64,000 nt of DNA from Victivallis sp. Marseille-Q1083 (GCF_903645315.1 NZ_CAHJXL010000002.1:186001-250000); one strand, 5' to 3'; positions 25,620 through 35,966 are shown, counted from the stretch's first letter. The notes: generated by a model not told the origin, from the letters alone. Program-made: numbers and translations.

Positions 25620-28600
25620 ATGGCGACGAAAATCTGGCACCGTTTGTTGTTCGATCAGGCGGATTATAAATTATTGACCGAGTTGGACAAGCTCATCGAC
25701 CGGCCGCGTTCCGGCAAGTCGGTGCGGAAATTGTTCGAGGCTTGTTTTCATCCGCGCGGCATCAAGGAGCTGGCGGCGCCGAAGGAGTTGCGGATTGTCG
25801 CGGCGATGTACAATCTGCTCGATACCTTCGAGCAGGGCGGCGAGGCGATGGAGCAGCGGCTCGCCGCGCTTCAGGCGCTGCACGATGAAGTGATCACCGG
25901 GATCGGCGGCCGGTTTCGGCACAATACCGCCCGGGTGCTGCTGCAATTGATGAAGGAACTGATCCGCGAACGGACCGATCAGGTCCGCCGTCTGAAGCTG
26001 GCACATGAATTGCGGCGGGCGCTGCTCGGCCAGCCGCGCTTCATCCGCCGGTTGCTGAAGCGCTATTATCTGCTTGAAATGCCGGAAAGCTGGACCCAGT
26101 TGGCGTTTGACTCCCATGTCCACGATGCCAACACCAAGGGGCGGAAGTCGCCGACCCATCTGATCATGGACGCCTGGATCAAAGGCATCCGGCAACTGCA
26201 GGTGGTCTACTATAATTACGTACCCCGCCACGCTGCCGACGAGCTGCTGCAGGCGGCGGCGATCATGGCGGTGGATGTCCGCATCGGCGTGGAGTTCAGC
26301 ACGGTCTACCGGAATCGTTTCGTCGAGATGATCTGGACGCCGTACGGATTTTCCGATGCGACGGATTTCCTTCGTTTCCTGGACCGGCCGCGGGTGGTCG
26401 CGTTCACGAACCGTTGCCTGGCGGCGGCGGCCTACCGCAAGAAACTGGTCTTGAAGACGCTGGATGATTTCAACCGGCAGAATTTGAAAAAACTCAATGA
26501 TCATTTTCACATTCGGCTGCATGCGGTCGGCGACGCCGAGCTGCTCGCTTCGATCCGTTACGGCCAGCCGGCGCTGGAACACATTGCCGAATTGCTGGCC
26601 GCCCGGGTGCGGCAGGCGCTCGACGAACGTTTTTCCCGCCTGGAAGGCATTGCCGACGGGGAAATGGAACGCGAACGGCGGGAAATCACCGATCTGCGGC
26701 GGGAGGTGACCGCCGAATATATCCGGGAACATTTCATCGATGGCCGCCGCCTGAGCCGCCCGCCGGAAAATCTGCGCGAATTGCCGGAAATCAACCGCTA
26801 TTCACAGTTGGAGTTGATCGAGGAACTGCGCCGGATTTCTCCCGGCTGCCGGATCACCCTGAATCTTTCCAACCTGAAATTGGAGGATGTCGTCGAAATT
26901 TTGTTCGATTGCCGCGGCCAGATTACTCATCTGGAAATTTTCAACCTCAAGGATATGGTGCTGGGCGGCCGGACGGACGATGCGGCGATCAACGAATTCC
27001 GGCAGGCGCTGAACCGCGGCGACGCCATCCGGATCAAGCAGATCATCGTCGAAGTGCTGCGCCGTTTGAAAGAGTCGAAATATCCGGACAAATTGGAACG
27101 CATCGGCCGGCTGCGGGAAATTCTGCACCGATTGGTTGAATATGTCGAATTGTACAGTCATGCGGCGTTGGGGGCTAGGCTCGGCAGCGACTCGGCCAGC
27201 CGGTCGAGCCGGGTACACGGCATGGGATTGGTGGTGCTGGACTCGCTGCCGAAAAAAGTGAGGACATCGTTGTGCGCCGCCCGTGAAGGACGGGAATCGC
27301 TGCAGCCGGTCCGTTCGCTGGTATACCGGCAATGCGATTATTTGCCGGACCTCGGCCGCCTGCCGGTGCTGCAGCGGCCGCTGTTCCGGTTTTTGCAGCA
27401 GCATTGCGGCTGTTTTTTTCAGCGGCAGGAGCGCTGGATCTTTCAGGACAATGTTCTGGAGCTGGGGGACGCTTCGGCCGGCAACCTGGTGGCGCTCGGC
27501 GGTTTTTATCAATCGGAGTTGTCGGAGCACCATGCGCTGCAGGAGTTGACGATCGGCAATGTTCAGGAGCTGGTCTGGTACTTGAACAGCAATCTGAAAA
27601 TGCTCTGCAAGGTGTTAATCGGCTTTCTGCCGGCTTTCCTGACGTTCTATTGGACCGGGGATTGGTGGCTGCTGGTTTATTTCGGCGCGGTTATCTGGCT
27701 GGGTATCACCGGCATCCGCAATATTCTGCAGGCGGTGCTGGGCGGCGGCGGCCTGCGCCGCGGTTCGCAGCTTTTGACCTGGAAGGATTTCATCTCCTGG
27801 GACCGGGTGGCGGATTCATTGATGTATACCGGCATTTCGGTGCCGCTCTTGGATTATGTCGTGAAAACGGTTTTGCTGCAGCGCTGCTTCGGCTGGACGG
27901 CGGAGGAGCAGCCGGTGGCCGTTTTTACCGGCATTGCGTTGGCCAACGGGGTTTATATTGTCTGGCACAATCTGTTTCGCGGCTTTTCCCGCGGGGTGGC
28001 GGTCGGTAATTTTTTCCGATCCGTCTTTTCGGTGCCGGTCGCCATCGGGTTCAATGCGGCGATCTACGGAATTCTGTCGTTGTGCGGCGTCGGCGGGATT
28101 GCCGTCATTCTGCAGCAATGGGCGGCGATCATCTCCAAGCTGGCGTCCGACTGTATCGCCGGCGTCATCGAAGGATACGGCGACCGGGTGAATAATATCA
28201 CGGTGCGGCTGCGCGATTACCAGCAGAAGCTGAAACTGATATTCCATATCTACGCCCGTTTGGAGGTGTTGTTTCCGGAAATGGAGGCGCTGGCGCTGCT
28301 GGAGAATCCGCGGCGATTGCAGAAACACCTCGGGCCGGAGCGGCATAAACTGCAGCGGACGATCATCGTCGACGCGCTGGATCTGCTCTATTTCTGGTTG
28401 TATCAACCGCAGGCGCGCAACGCTTTGAAACGGGTCATGTCCGGATTGACCGAAGAGGAGTGCAAGGTATTGTTTGGTTCGGTCGTCGTTTTGACCCGGG
28501 AACGTGAAATCAGCCGTCTTTTCATCGACGGCCTGATTGGCCGTCACTTTTCCCGGGCGTTGGCGTTTTACCTGCATCATTACCGCAATTATCTGAAACA

Positions 28601-28661
28601 GATGGCGGAACTGTCCGGCCGGCCGCTGCCGGAAATTGCCGGCCGGAAGCGTGTTCATTGA
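25620..28661 (+). CDS. Large membrane protein with a degenerate PHP-like domain
   Basis: The function of this 1013-residue protein is not recognised. Residues about 160-250 look like the first half of a PHP hydrolase: FDSHVHDANTKGRKSPTHL, then QLQVVYYNYV where active enzymes have a DH motif, then RIGVEFSTVYRN. Further on, GARLGSDSASRSSRVHGMG (near residue 520) resembles the last PHP metal motif, after a long helical insertion. The DH site reads YY, so the domain may be inactive. From about residue 660 there are five or six membrane segments (KVLIGFLPAFLTFYW, LLVYFGAVIWLGITGI, PVAVFTGIALANGVYIVW, VPVAIGFNAAIYGILSL), then a soluble helical C-terminus. There is no signal peptide, so the N-terminal two thirds should be cytoplasmic. 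It is monocistronic. Confidence 0.6.
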   Translation: MATKIWHRLLFDQADYKLLTELDKLIDRPRSGKSVRKLFEACFHPRGIKELAAPKELRIVAAMYNLLDTFEQGGEAMEQRLAALQALHDEVITGIGGRFRHNTARVLLQLMKELIRERTDQVRRLKLAHELRRALLGQPRFIRRLLKRYYLLEMPESWTQLAFDSHVHDANTKGRKSPTHLIMDAWIKGIRQLQVVYYNYVPRHAADELLQAAAIMAVDVRIGVEFSTVYRNRFVEMIWTPYGFSDATDFLRFLDRPRVVAFTNRCLAAAAYRKKLVLKTLDDFNRQNLKKLNDHFHIRLHAVGDAELLASIRYGQPALEHIAELLAARVRQALDERFSRLEGIADGEMERERREITDLRREVTAEYIREHFIDGRRLSRPPENLRELPEINRYSQLELIEELRRISPGCRITLNLSNLKLEDVVEILFDCRGQITHLEIFNLKDMVLGGRTDDAAINEFRQALNRGDAIRIKQIIVEVLRRLKESKYPDKLERIGRLREILHRLVEYVELYSHAALGARLGSDSASRSSRVHGMGLVVLDSLPKKVRTSLCAAREGRESLQPVRSLVYRQCDYLPDLGRLPVLQRPLFRFLQQHCGCFFQRQERWIFQDNVLELGDASAGNLVALGGFYQSELSEHHALQELTIGNVQELVWYLNSNLKMLCKVLIGFLPAFLTFYWTGDWWLLVYFGAVIWLGITGIRNILQAVLGGGGLRRGSQLLTWKDFISWDRVADSLMYTGISVPLLDYVVKTVLLQRCFGWTAEEQPVAVFTGIALANGVYIVWHNLFRGFSRGVAVGNFFRSVFSVPVAIGFNAAIYGILSLCGVGGIAVILQQWAAIISKLASDCIAGVIEGYGDRVNNITVRLRDYQQKLKLIFHIYARLEVLFPEMEALALLENPRRLQKHLGPERHKLQRTIIVDALDLLYFWLYQPQARNALKRVMSGLTEEECKVLFGSVVVLTREREISRLFIDGLIGRHFSRALAFYLHHYRNYLKQMAELSGRPLPEIAGRKRVH

Positions 28662-28748
28662 TGCTTCCGGGGCGTCCGGAGGCGGGCAAAAGACAGCCGC
28701 TGAAAATCCGGCCATTGGCGGAGTGGAAGGTTTTTCAACGATCCTGAT

Positions 28749-28777
28749 TTGTATTTTTGCCCGGTTGCGGTTATATT
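28749..28777 (+). promoter_or_regulatory. Probable promoter of the small secreted protein gene
   Basis: TTGTAT (28749-28754) and TATATT (28772-28777) are 17 bp apart. The predicted leader contains a hairpin AACCGCC-GTC-GGCGGTT (28805-28821). Confidence 0.5.
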
Positions 28778-28859
28778 GAGGGTGGAGAAAATGAAGTTGC
28801 GTCAACCGCCGTCGGCGGTTCGTTCGGTTTGTTCACCATCAAAAAAGAGGAGAGTGATT

Positions 28860-29222
28860 ATGTTGAGCAAGACTGTAATTGCGTTGTTGGGCTGTGCCGT
28901 CATGTTAACCGGAGTTGTCGTATATACAGCGACCCGGGCGGAGGCGGCCGAAGCGGTTTCCTCCCAGAATTACACCCCGGCGCGTTATGCCGTGATCAGC
29001 GGGCCGCTGGATGTCGTCTCGGAATTCAACAACCAGCCCTATACGATGAATGCGATGTTGCTGCTCAATACCGAAACCGGGCAGGTCTGGATGCTGCAGG
29101 CCAATGTCCGGCAGCAGAATGAACCGGAACTCAATTCGGCGTTCTGGTATCCGGTGCTGGTCAGCCGCGAACAGGTCAATCCGTCGATTCCGGAAAATAT
29201 TATCCCGGAAAATATCCAGTAA
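28860..29222 (+). CDS. Small secreted protein of unknown function
   Basis: The 120-residue protein starts with a signal peptide or anchor (MLSKTVIALLGCAVMLTGVV, then TATRAEAA as a likely cleavage region). The remaining 90 residues (ARYAVISGPLDVVSEFNNQP, LLLNTETGQVWMLQANVRQQ) look like a small beta-rich domain of the type often described as a TolB/WD-like fragment in short exported proteins; I do not recognise a named family. The ATG at 28860 is chosen because AGAGGAGAG lies just upstream; in-frame Mets before it lack a signal sequence. It stands alone between two plus-strand genes. Confidence 0.7.
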   Translation: MLSKTVIALLGCAVMLTGVVVYTATRAEAAEAVSSQNYTPARYAVISGPLDVVSEFNNQPYTMNAMLLLNTETGQVWMLQANVRQQNEPELNSAFWYPVLVSREQVNPSIPENIIPENIQ

Positions 29223-29421
29223 ATTTCCGGCAAAATCAGCCTGGTAAAAGGAAGATGGTCCGCCTGTGCATTGGTGTCGGCGGGACGGTATTTCACTTTT
29301 TACCGGGCGTTTTTGCCCGGTGCGCACCGATCTCTATATCATACGCGGCTTAAGTTTGATTCGCGCCGTGTCGATCAGTTGCCATCGTGTCCTCCGGAAA
29401 ACACCTTACAGAGAGAATATT

Positions 29422-29952
29422 ATGGAAAACAAGCCGAAAACAGCATTGTTGGTGATCGACCCGCAACTCGATTATTTTCCAGGCTATAAATTTCCGTTGT
29501 GGAATACAGCCGCCGTTCTTGAAAATATTGTCGCGGCGATCCGAAAATGCCGCCAATATGACATGCCGGTTATTCTGGTCCGGCATTTGGCCGACCGTGC
29601 AAACGGATTGGCGCCATTTTTTGTCAAGGGAACCCTGGGTGCGGAAATTCATCCACAGATTCGCGAGGCCGCGCCGGAGGCGCCGGTGGTGGAGAAAGCC
29701 TTTGCCGATGGTTTTGTCAAAACCGGGTTGGAAGCGACATTGCGGCAGCTCGGGGTTGAAAAACTGTTGCTCTGCGGCATGATGACGCAGAATTGCGTCA
29801 CACATACCGCCATTTCTCCGATGGCTGAGAAATATCGGCCGGTCATTCTGGGCGATTGCTGTACGACGGTCAGCGAGATGCTGCATCTGATCGCCTTGAA
29901 TGCCGTTTCCACCCGTGTTGCGTTGCAAACGGCGGCGGAAGCGATAAACTGA
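29422..29952 (+). CDS. Isochorismatase/nicotinamidase-family cysteine hydrolase
   Basis: The 176-residue hydrolase has the catalytic Asp in ALLVIDPQLDYF, a Lys in the VVEKAFADGF region, and the nucleophile Cys in CGMMTQNCVTH. It is smaller and only distantly related to the YcaC-like enzyme at 8215-8820. The fold covers nicotinamidase, isochorismatase and several amidases, so the substrate cannot be assigned. ATG 29422 follows AGAGAGAATATT; the frame continues upstream but without family-like sequence. It converges on the glycosyltransferase operon. Confidence 0.85.
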   Translation: MENKPKTALLVIDPQLDYFPGYKFPLWNTAAVLENIVAAIRKCRQYDMPVILVRHLADRANGLAPFFVKGTLGAEIHPQIREAAPEAPVVEKAFADGFVKTGLEATLRQLGVEKLLLCGMMTQNCVTHTAISPMAEKYRPVILGDCCTTVSEMLHLIALNAVSTRVALQTAAEAIN

Positions 29953-30011
29953 CTCTGTTTTTTATATGAATCAATAGAACGCAAAATGGAAGAGTTCCGC
30001 TGGATTTCGGA

Positions 30012-31232
30012 TTAAGGGATGATTGCGCGATAAAATGTCCGGTGCTTTCGGGCGATTGTTGTCATTGAGAAATTGTCAATGATTGCTTGCCTTGCCAATC
30101 GGCCCAACTGGCAGGACTGGTTATGGGAAAATACCTCAAGAATCCGGAGTCCCAGTTGTTGTACGTCGAAATCGGGAATCAGGAGTCCGCTGCCTGGAAT
30201 AATTAAGTCGGCGATTCCGCCGGTATCGAACGCCGCCACAGAAGTTCCGCAAGCCATTGCTTCCATAATCATATTGGGCAGGTTGTCATATTTGGAAGTT
30301 GATAAGAACAAATCACCGGCACGGTAAAAATCGATTAGAGTTGTTTCGTCATCAACCGTTCCCAAATGCCATGCCGGAAGTTTGGTGCGGATTTTGCCTG
30401 TTCCAACCGTCAATAGTTTGATATGTTTCGGGTCTCGGCGATACAGAAAGTCCAAAAGTTGCTGTAATTCAACGCCACCTTTGTTGGGATGGGAAAGATT
30501 GCTTGCCCCAATACCGAGAAAAAACCCATCCGGCGGAATTCCCAGGCGGCCCCTGCTTGCCAGGCGGAGATCAGGGGTGAATGTTCGGGTGTCGATGGTA
30601 TTGCCGATGACAACGGAATGACAGCCGCGCCACAATTTACTTTTTTGCAATTCGGCATTGATCCAGCGGCTGGGGGCGATAAAAGCAATATCCAGTCCGT
30701 GCCAATGCTTCCATTTGTGTTGCCAGAGCCGGCGATCGAAATCGATGCCGACGCTTTCCCGGTTCGTTGCGGTATAGCCGTCGATAAAACGCCGGGAATT
30801 TCGCAATGGATATTGTTCGCTGCCGCAAAAAGGCCAGCAATCGTGCAACGTCCATACCACTTTTACTCTGCGGGCCAGTTCGGCAATTTCGCGGATGGAC
30901 AACATTTCTCCGACGATGCCATGCAGATGTACTGCATCGGGATTGTTAAACAGGATCTGGTCGATTAATCCATGAGAGAACACGTTGAAAATATGAGCGT
31001 TATAATTGGTGCTTCCCTGCAATTGATAGAGTTTCCACAACAGGGACTGTTTAAATTTCAACCGGCTTTTTAAAAATTTGGTTCCAAGCCTGAGGCTGAA
31101 GTCGGTTGGTTCGATGGTAAGATAGTTGACCTCCAGGTCAGCGGCATGGTATTTTAGCGCCTGAAAAAGCCGCTTGGCGGCAATTCCGCTGCCGGTGGTT
31201 GCCCCGCAATATCCAACCAGATTGATTTTCAT
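30012..31232 (-). CDS. Glycosyltransferase family 4
   Basis: This 406-residue GT-B fold enzyme has an N-terminal acceptor domain (NLVGYCGATTGSGIAAKRLF, VVWTLHDCWPFCGSEQYPLR) and a C-terminal GT4 domain with GIGASNLSHPNKGG, DLFLSTSKYDNLPNMIMEAM and CGTSVAAFDTGGIADLI. The TLHDCWPF motif is shared with colanic-acid and O-antigen type transferases. It is last in a minus-strand unit of GT2, ABC exporter, GT4 and GT4 (gap of 12 bp to the previous gene). It probably adds a sugar to a surface glycan; donor and linkage are unknown. Confidence 0.9.
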   Translation of the reverse strand: MKINLVGYCGATTGSGIAAKRLFQALKYHAADLEVNYLTIEPTDFSLRLGTKFLKSRLKFKQSLLWKLYQLQGSTNYNAHIFNVFSHGLIDQILFNNPDAVHLHGIVGEMLSIREIAELARRVKVVWTLHDCWPFCGSEQYPLRNSRRFIDGYTATNRESVGIDFDRRLWQHKWKHWHGLDIAFIAPSRWINAELQKSKLWRGCHSVVIGNTIDTRTFTPDLRLASRGRLGIPPDGFFLGIGASNLSHPNKGGVELQQLLDFLYRRDPKHIKLLTVGTGKIRTKLPAWHLGTVDDETTLIDFYRAGDLFLSTSKYDNLPNMIMEAMACGTSVAAFDTGGIADLIIPGSGLLIPDFDVQQLGLRILEVFSHNQSCQLGRLARQAIIDNFSMTTIARKHRTFYRAIIP

Positions 31233-31244
31233 CGAATTGTTTTT

Positions 31245-32354
31245 CTATATGGCATGATAAATTTGTCGGGTCATCCCGGCGGTCAATTCCCAGTTGAACC
31301 TTCGGGAACGCTTGAGCGCCAGTTCTCGCAGAGGGGCCAGCGATGCGTCATCGTCAAAAAATATTTTCATGATTTCCACGACTGCATTGACATCACAGGC
31401 AGTTACTGCGATGCCGGCATTTCCACAGATTTCATCCATTGCCGAACCGGAAGCATAACAGCATGGTACGCCGCAATTCATCGCTTCGAGCAGGGGAATT
31501 CCGAATCCTTCGTAAACCGATAAATTGAAGAATCCGCTGGCGTGTTGATAAAGAGACAATAAACAATCAGTTGCCATCTCCTTATAATATAGAAGTCCTG
31601 GCGTGTGTCGCATATCGCCCAGAAGTCTGTCGCATTTCCAGCCGCAACGCCCGACAATCACCAAAAGACAATCCCGGTTGTGTGGATAAAATAATTGCCA
31701 TGCCTTCAGTAATGTTTCATAATTTTTGCGCGGCGACAGGGTGCTGACCGCCAAGAAATATTTTTTATTTTGCAGCGCCGGCGGAAGCGGCTGTTTCGTT
31801 TGAAATTGCTCTGGAGAAAATTGCGATGCGATGGGAACGACAGTCACTTTGCACGGATTGACGGGCAGTAAGTCACATAATTCCTGTTCGGTGAATTCAC
31901 TGACTGTAATTACCCGGTCCGCCAGAGTGACGGCGCGTTTCATCTCTGTCTGATACCACGTGTTGGAGGCATCCGTTTGGTTGTTTTGTTGATCTCGGAA
32001 TGGAACCATATCGTGAATGGTGACGATGAGTGCTCCTCTTTTCCGATACCAGGTGGGTAGAATGCCAGAAACCGCATGAAAGAGATCGGTATTCTTCAGA
32101 AAGTAGTGTTGTGCGATTTTTGATAGAAAAGGAATGGCGAATAAGCGGCCGGGAAGAGGAAGCAGGCATTTTTCCGTATCCACGAAATCAATGGTTGCAG
32201 CAGCAGCTTCCCGGATTTTTAGGGTAGCGTATACCAAACGGCAGGCGGTTCGCTGTGCCAGTAATTGTTGTAAAAGATGATAAAAGTAGACGGATATCCC
32301 GTTGCACGGATAATAAATCAATTGATCCAGTTCAAATGCTATTTTCATTGTCAT
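31245..32354 (-). CDS. Glycosyltransferase family 4 (mannosyltransferase-like)
   Basis: The 369-residue protein has the GT4 features VTIHDMVPFRDQQN, VITVSEFTEQEL, YFLAVSTLSPRKNYETLLKA, GFFNLSVYEGFGIPLLEAM and CGVPCCYASGSAMDEICG. The SVYEGFGIPLLEAM motif is typical of WbaZ/WbdA-like mannosyltransferases. It is third in the glycan unit, 153 bp after the ABC exporter gene, and followed closely by a second GT4 gene. Confidence 0.9.
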   Translation of the reverse strand: MTMKIAFELDQLIYYPCNGISVYFYHLLQQLLAQRTACRLVYATLKIREAAAATIDFVDTEKCLLPLPGRLFAIPFLSKIAQHYFLKNTDLFHAVSGILPTWYRKRGALIVTIHDMVPFRDQQNNQTDASNTWYQTEMKRAVTLADRVITVSEFTEQELCDLLPVNPCKVTVVPIASQFSPEQFQTKQPLPPALQNKKYFLAVSTLSPRKNYETLLKAWQLFYPHNRDCLLVIVGRCGWKCDRLLGDMRHTPGLLYYKEMATDCLLSLYQHASGFFNLSVYEGFGIPLLEAMNCGVPCCYASGSAMDEICGNAGIAVTACDVNAVVEIMKIFFDDDASLAPLRELALKRSRRFNWELTAGMTRQIYHAI

Positions 32355-32507
32355 GTTCTCATCGCTGCCGACTGGTTGCGTAACGTATCGTCAAAAATAA
32401 GTACGGCCTGACCTGCGTCGGTTCCGTTCATTTGGTGTATGATAAGCGCTGGGGAACTTCCAGGCAATCCATTCCATCGATATCCGATTGGAGACCATCT
32501 GGACAGG

Positions 32508-34238
32508 TCAAGTCGAGTCGGTGGTTTCATCGATTGCCTTCCGGGTTAAGTCGACAATAATATCACATTGGTTGAGCGTACTCAAACGATGGGCGATGAT
32601 AATCATCGTCAATTTGCCATGCAGATTGTTTAGTGCCTGTACAAAAGCCTCTTCAGTTGCGGCATCGAGGGCGCTGGTTGCCTCGTCAAGCAGTAACAAT
32701 TGCGGGTCGAAATATAAAGCACGGGCGATGCCGATGCGTTGTCGTTGGCCTCCGGAGAGATTGGCGCCGGCATCGCAAATTCGAGAGTGAATTCCTAGGG
32801 GCAGTTCCCGGACGAAATCCTGCAATTGTGCCGTTTGTAATACCGCTTGAATTTTCATATTGTCAATTTCGTCGGCCGGGACTCCCAGCGCGATGTTTTC
32901 GCGCAGCGTTCCTTCGCAAATAAATACGTCCTGGGGCACATAACCGATCAATTGGCGCCAGCTGGCGAGATTTTCAAAAATATCGGTTCCGTCAGCCGAA
33001 ATTTTTCCGGCGTCCGGTCTCAACAGACCGACCAGTAAATCCATCAATGTTGTTTTGCCGCTGCCGGTTTTTCCGACGATTCCCAGATTTTGTTTGGCCG
33101 GAAGTTCAAAATTCAGGTTTTCAAATATTTTCCTGCCATTTCCATAAGAAAACTCAAGCGATTGTACCGCCAGTGTATGTCGTAGACTCATCGCCGTGGC
33201 GCTGTCGCCGAGTTTTTCCCGAGGTATGTCCGTCATATCGGAGAACAGTGTATCAAAAAGATATTGGTGCTGACGCATTTGAGTTAAATTGTAATTGCAG
33301 CGGCTCAGTGCCGGCAGTACTCTTGACATGACTGCCGCAATCATGGAAAAGGTCAAAATAATTTTATCTGTCGGATTTCCCATCTGCTGCATGAGGAGAA
33401 AGATGACCGATACCAGAAGCAGAATGATGCTTTCGAACATCAGCCTCGGTATCTGCCCCAGGGTATAGAGCTTGGTTCCGCTTTGGGCGACCTGCTGAAT
33501 ATAGAAATGGTATTTCCGTATGAAAAAATCTTCTTTGTGCTGGATCTTGATCGTTTTATTGCCGGACAAGCCGGCATGCATCATTTTTGAGGCATTTTCC
33601 TGTTCTTCCTGGCCGGTTCTGCCGATTTGCAGATTTTTGGCATGTGGTATTTTCACAATCAACCAGGTGGCTAGGAGCATGATGGTAAGGCTGCCCAGGG
33701 TAATCCACGGCATAAAATAAGTCATCAACAATCCCAGCAGAACAATAGCCAGGGTATCCGCCCAGAATTGCATCAGGGGCAACAGAACGCCGGTGCAGAT
33801 TTCCCTCATTCGGTAAATATTATTATAACGTTCCGGCAGCGGATGGGCCATGCTATAACGGTAATCCGCTTTCATATAGTTCGTGAAGAGACGTAACGAA
33901 AGGGCGCTTTGCTTTTGGTAAACGAACCTGCTTTGCAGGTGAATTACCCATAGCGCAAAAAAATTCTTTGATACCAACAGTAAAACGATCAGTGAAAAAG
34001 CGAGAATGAGAAAATTGTCTTGACTCAAGTTGCTCCAGTACAGACAATCGGATAAATATCGATTGGTTTCGAATACGCCGGGATTCAGAAACAGTGCGAT
34101 CGCCCCGACCAGAAGGCCAATTCCGGCCGTCTCTCCCCAGGCGGCCAGTGCCATCAGAAAAGCAATGCCCAAAAGGCGTCTTTTGTCTTTGGGAGTTAAA
34201 AGAATACGCAGTTTATTGATGTTGCCGATGAAAGTCAT
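32508..34238 (-). CDS. ABC exporter, fused permease-ATPase (MsbA/PglK-like)
   Basis: The 576-residue half-transporter has six N-terminal membrane helices (about residues 15-310) and a C-terminal ATPase with Walker A GIVGKTGSGKTTLMD, signature NLSGGQRQRIGIARAL, Walker B LLLLDEATSALD and H-loop IIAHRLST. Its position among glycosyltransferases suggests a flippase for a lipid-linked oligosaccharide, as in PglK/WlaB systems; lipid A export (MsbA) is an alternative. It is 6 bp after the GT2 gene and so translated from the same message. Confidence 0.9.
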   Translation of the reverse strand: MTFIGNINKLRILLTPKDKRRLLGIAFLMALAAWGETAGIGLLVGAIALFLNPGVFETNRYLSDCLYWSNLSQDNFLILAFSLIVLLLVSKNFFALWVIHLQSRFVYQKQSALSLRLFTNYMKADYRYSMAHPLPERYNNIYRMREICTGVLLPLMQFWADTLAIVLLGLLMTYFMPWITLGSLTIMLLATWLIVKIPHAKNLQIGRTGQEEQENASKMMHAGLSGNKTIKIQHKEDFFIRKYHFYIQQVAQSGTKLYTLGQIPRLMFESIILLLVSVIFLLMQQMGNPTDKIILTFSMIAAVMSRVLPALSRCNYNLTQMRQHQYLFDTLFSDMTDIPREKLGDSATAMSLRHTLAVQSLEFSYGNGRKIFENLNFELPAKQNLGIVGKTGSGKTTLMDLLVGLLRPDAGKISADGTDIFENLASWRQLIGYVPQDVFICEGTLRENIALGVPADEIDNMKIQAVLQTAQLQDFVRELPLGIHSRICDAGANLSGGQRQRIGIARALYFDPQLLLLDEATSALDAATEEAFVQALNNLHGKLTMIIIAHRLSTLNQCDIIVDLTRKAIDETTDST

Positions 34239-34244
34239 GCCGAG

Positions 34245-35228
34245 TCACCGCAAAAATAAATCCTGAAAGACGCTTTTCCAGCCGCGGGCATAATAAAAAT
34301 AGCGTTTGGTTTGTAATTCATGCAGGACCATTGGAAGACGGCGGGCAAAATTCGTGTTCATCGCCGCCCGTCGCTGCGAATGGTCCAGCCGGTCCCGGAC
34401 CAGTTCGATAACTTCGGGAGCGAGCCGGGAGCTGAGTCGGGCCAACAGTTCCCGATATAATGCGGTATGCCAGGCAAAAGAGTCGTCGGTGATTGATTTT
34501 CTGGCCTCGTGCCACTGTTGCAGCAGAGACTTGTTTCTGCCCGATTGCGATGCATTGCCGTCATGCTGCCTGAACATGGTAAGTTCTTCGCCGGTAAAAT
34601 TCCAGACATTTATCAAGGCCAGGACCAGCCCGATCCAGGTGTCGTGGCATTCGGGCAGGTTCGGAAAAGGCAATAAGAGCGGTTTCAGTGAAGAATGGAA
34701 TGCCATATCATGGCCTGCGGCCGGAACGCGTTTTAAGAAAATGGATAATTTGTCAAGGTGATCACCATAAAGAAAATCGAGAAGGGCCGGGGAAAAACCG
34801 CGTATCTGCCAGTGATTTTCTCCGGTCGGTTTCAAATTTTCATCGGTAATCGTACTGTTGGCAAACGCACCTGCCGGTTGTTTCGCATTCAGAATAAGCG
34901 TACTTAATATTTGGATTTTTTCCGGCTTCCAGACATCGTCCTGATCGGCGAGGCAAATGACTGTGCCGGTTGACAAGCGGATGGCCAGTTCGAAATTTTT
35001 TGAAGCGCCCAGACGGTTTTCATTCCGGATGAGGTTGATGATATCCGGATATTTTCGTTGGAAGGCATTGGCTATTTCAACGGTGGAATCCTGTGAGGCG
35101 TCATCGCAAATGACTATTTCATCCGGCACCAGGGACTGGTGCAGGATTGATTGTAGTTGCTGCGCCAGATAACGTTTCCCGTTGCAAACCGCCATGGCGA
35201 CAGAAACCGTGTTACCGGTTTTCATCAT
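34245..35228 (-). CDS. Glycosyltransferase family 2 (rhamnosyltransferase-like)
   Basis: The 327-residue GT-A enzyme has the N-terminal VAMAVCNGKRYLAQQLQSIL, DEIVICDDASQDSTVE and the DxD-type CLADQDDVWKPEKI motif. These are typical of WbbL/RgpB-like rhamnosyltransferases. It is the first gene of the glycan operon. The codon directly before its ATG is TGA in the same frame, and an upstream ORF interrupted by a GCTT tetranucleotide tract would overlap its start in one of the three repeat phases. Expression of this and the following genes may therefore vary between cells. Confidence 0.9.
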   Translation of the reverse strand: MMKTGNTVSVAMAVCNGKRYLAQQLQSILHQSLVPDEIVICDDASQDSTVEIANAFQRKYPDIINLIRNENRLGASKNFELAIRLSTGTVICLADQDDVWKPEKIQILSTLILNAKQPAGAFANSTITDENLKPTGENHWQIRGFSPALLDFLYGDHLDKLSIFLKRVPAAGHDMAFHSSLKPLLLPFPNLPECHDTWIGLVLALINVWNFTGEELTMFRQHDGNASQSGRNKSLLQQWHEARKSITDDSFAWHTALYRELLARLSSRLAPEVIELVRDRLDHSQRRAAMNTNFARRLPMVLHELQTKRYFYYARGWKSVFQDLFLR

Positions 35229-35372
35229 TCACCCCCGGTGTGGTTGATTGGCTCCAACGGCTGCCGGAGGCGGAGATGAGAAGACAACAGTCTTTTTCAG
35301 CTTCCGCCATTCCGGCGCCGGTCGGGAAATCGCGCCGCGTTTGGAAAGAAACCAATTTTGAGAGAATAGGAA

Positions 35373-35651
<279 letters not shown>

Positions 35652-35966
35652 GATCAGGATTGCGAGACTTGCCGTTTGAAAAGTTTTTCTATATCTTTAA
35701 ATCAAAAATATTACTTAATTATTTTTACTATTTTTTATTAAATAGTATAGTTGGTCTATCATTGAATTTTTTTTTATTTTTATTGCTTTTTTACGATTGC
35801 ATCGGCGGAAGAAAGAAGTAATTTTCAGTTGGGAATTCCATTGAATATTTGACGGAATAGATTTATGGGTATATCTTCCCGGTAATAGCGTCCTGATGAC
35901 TGGGGCGGGTGGCGGATCGAAGGTTAGAGTGGTTTCCGGTTCTTTCAAAAAACAAAGTGCGTAAAA
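35652..35966. other. AT-rich intergenic region
   Basis: This 315-bp stretch between the divergent GT2 operon and the YhhN-like gene is very AT-rich around 35690-35800 with long T-runs. Promoters for both sides are likely here, but I could not pick a convincing pair of boxes. No gene or RNA was recognised. Confidence 0.5.
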
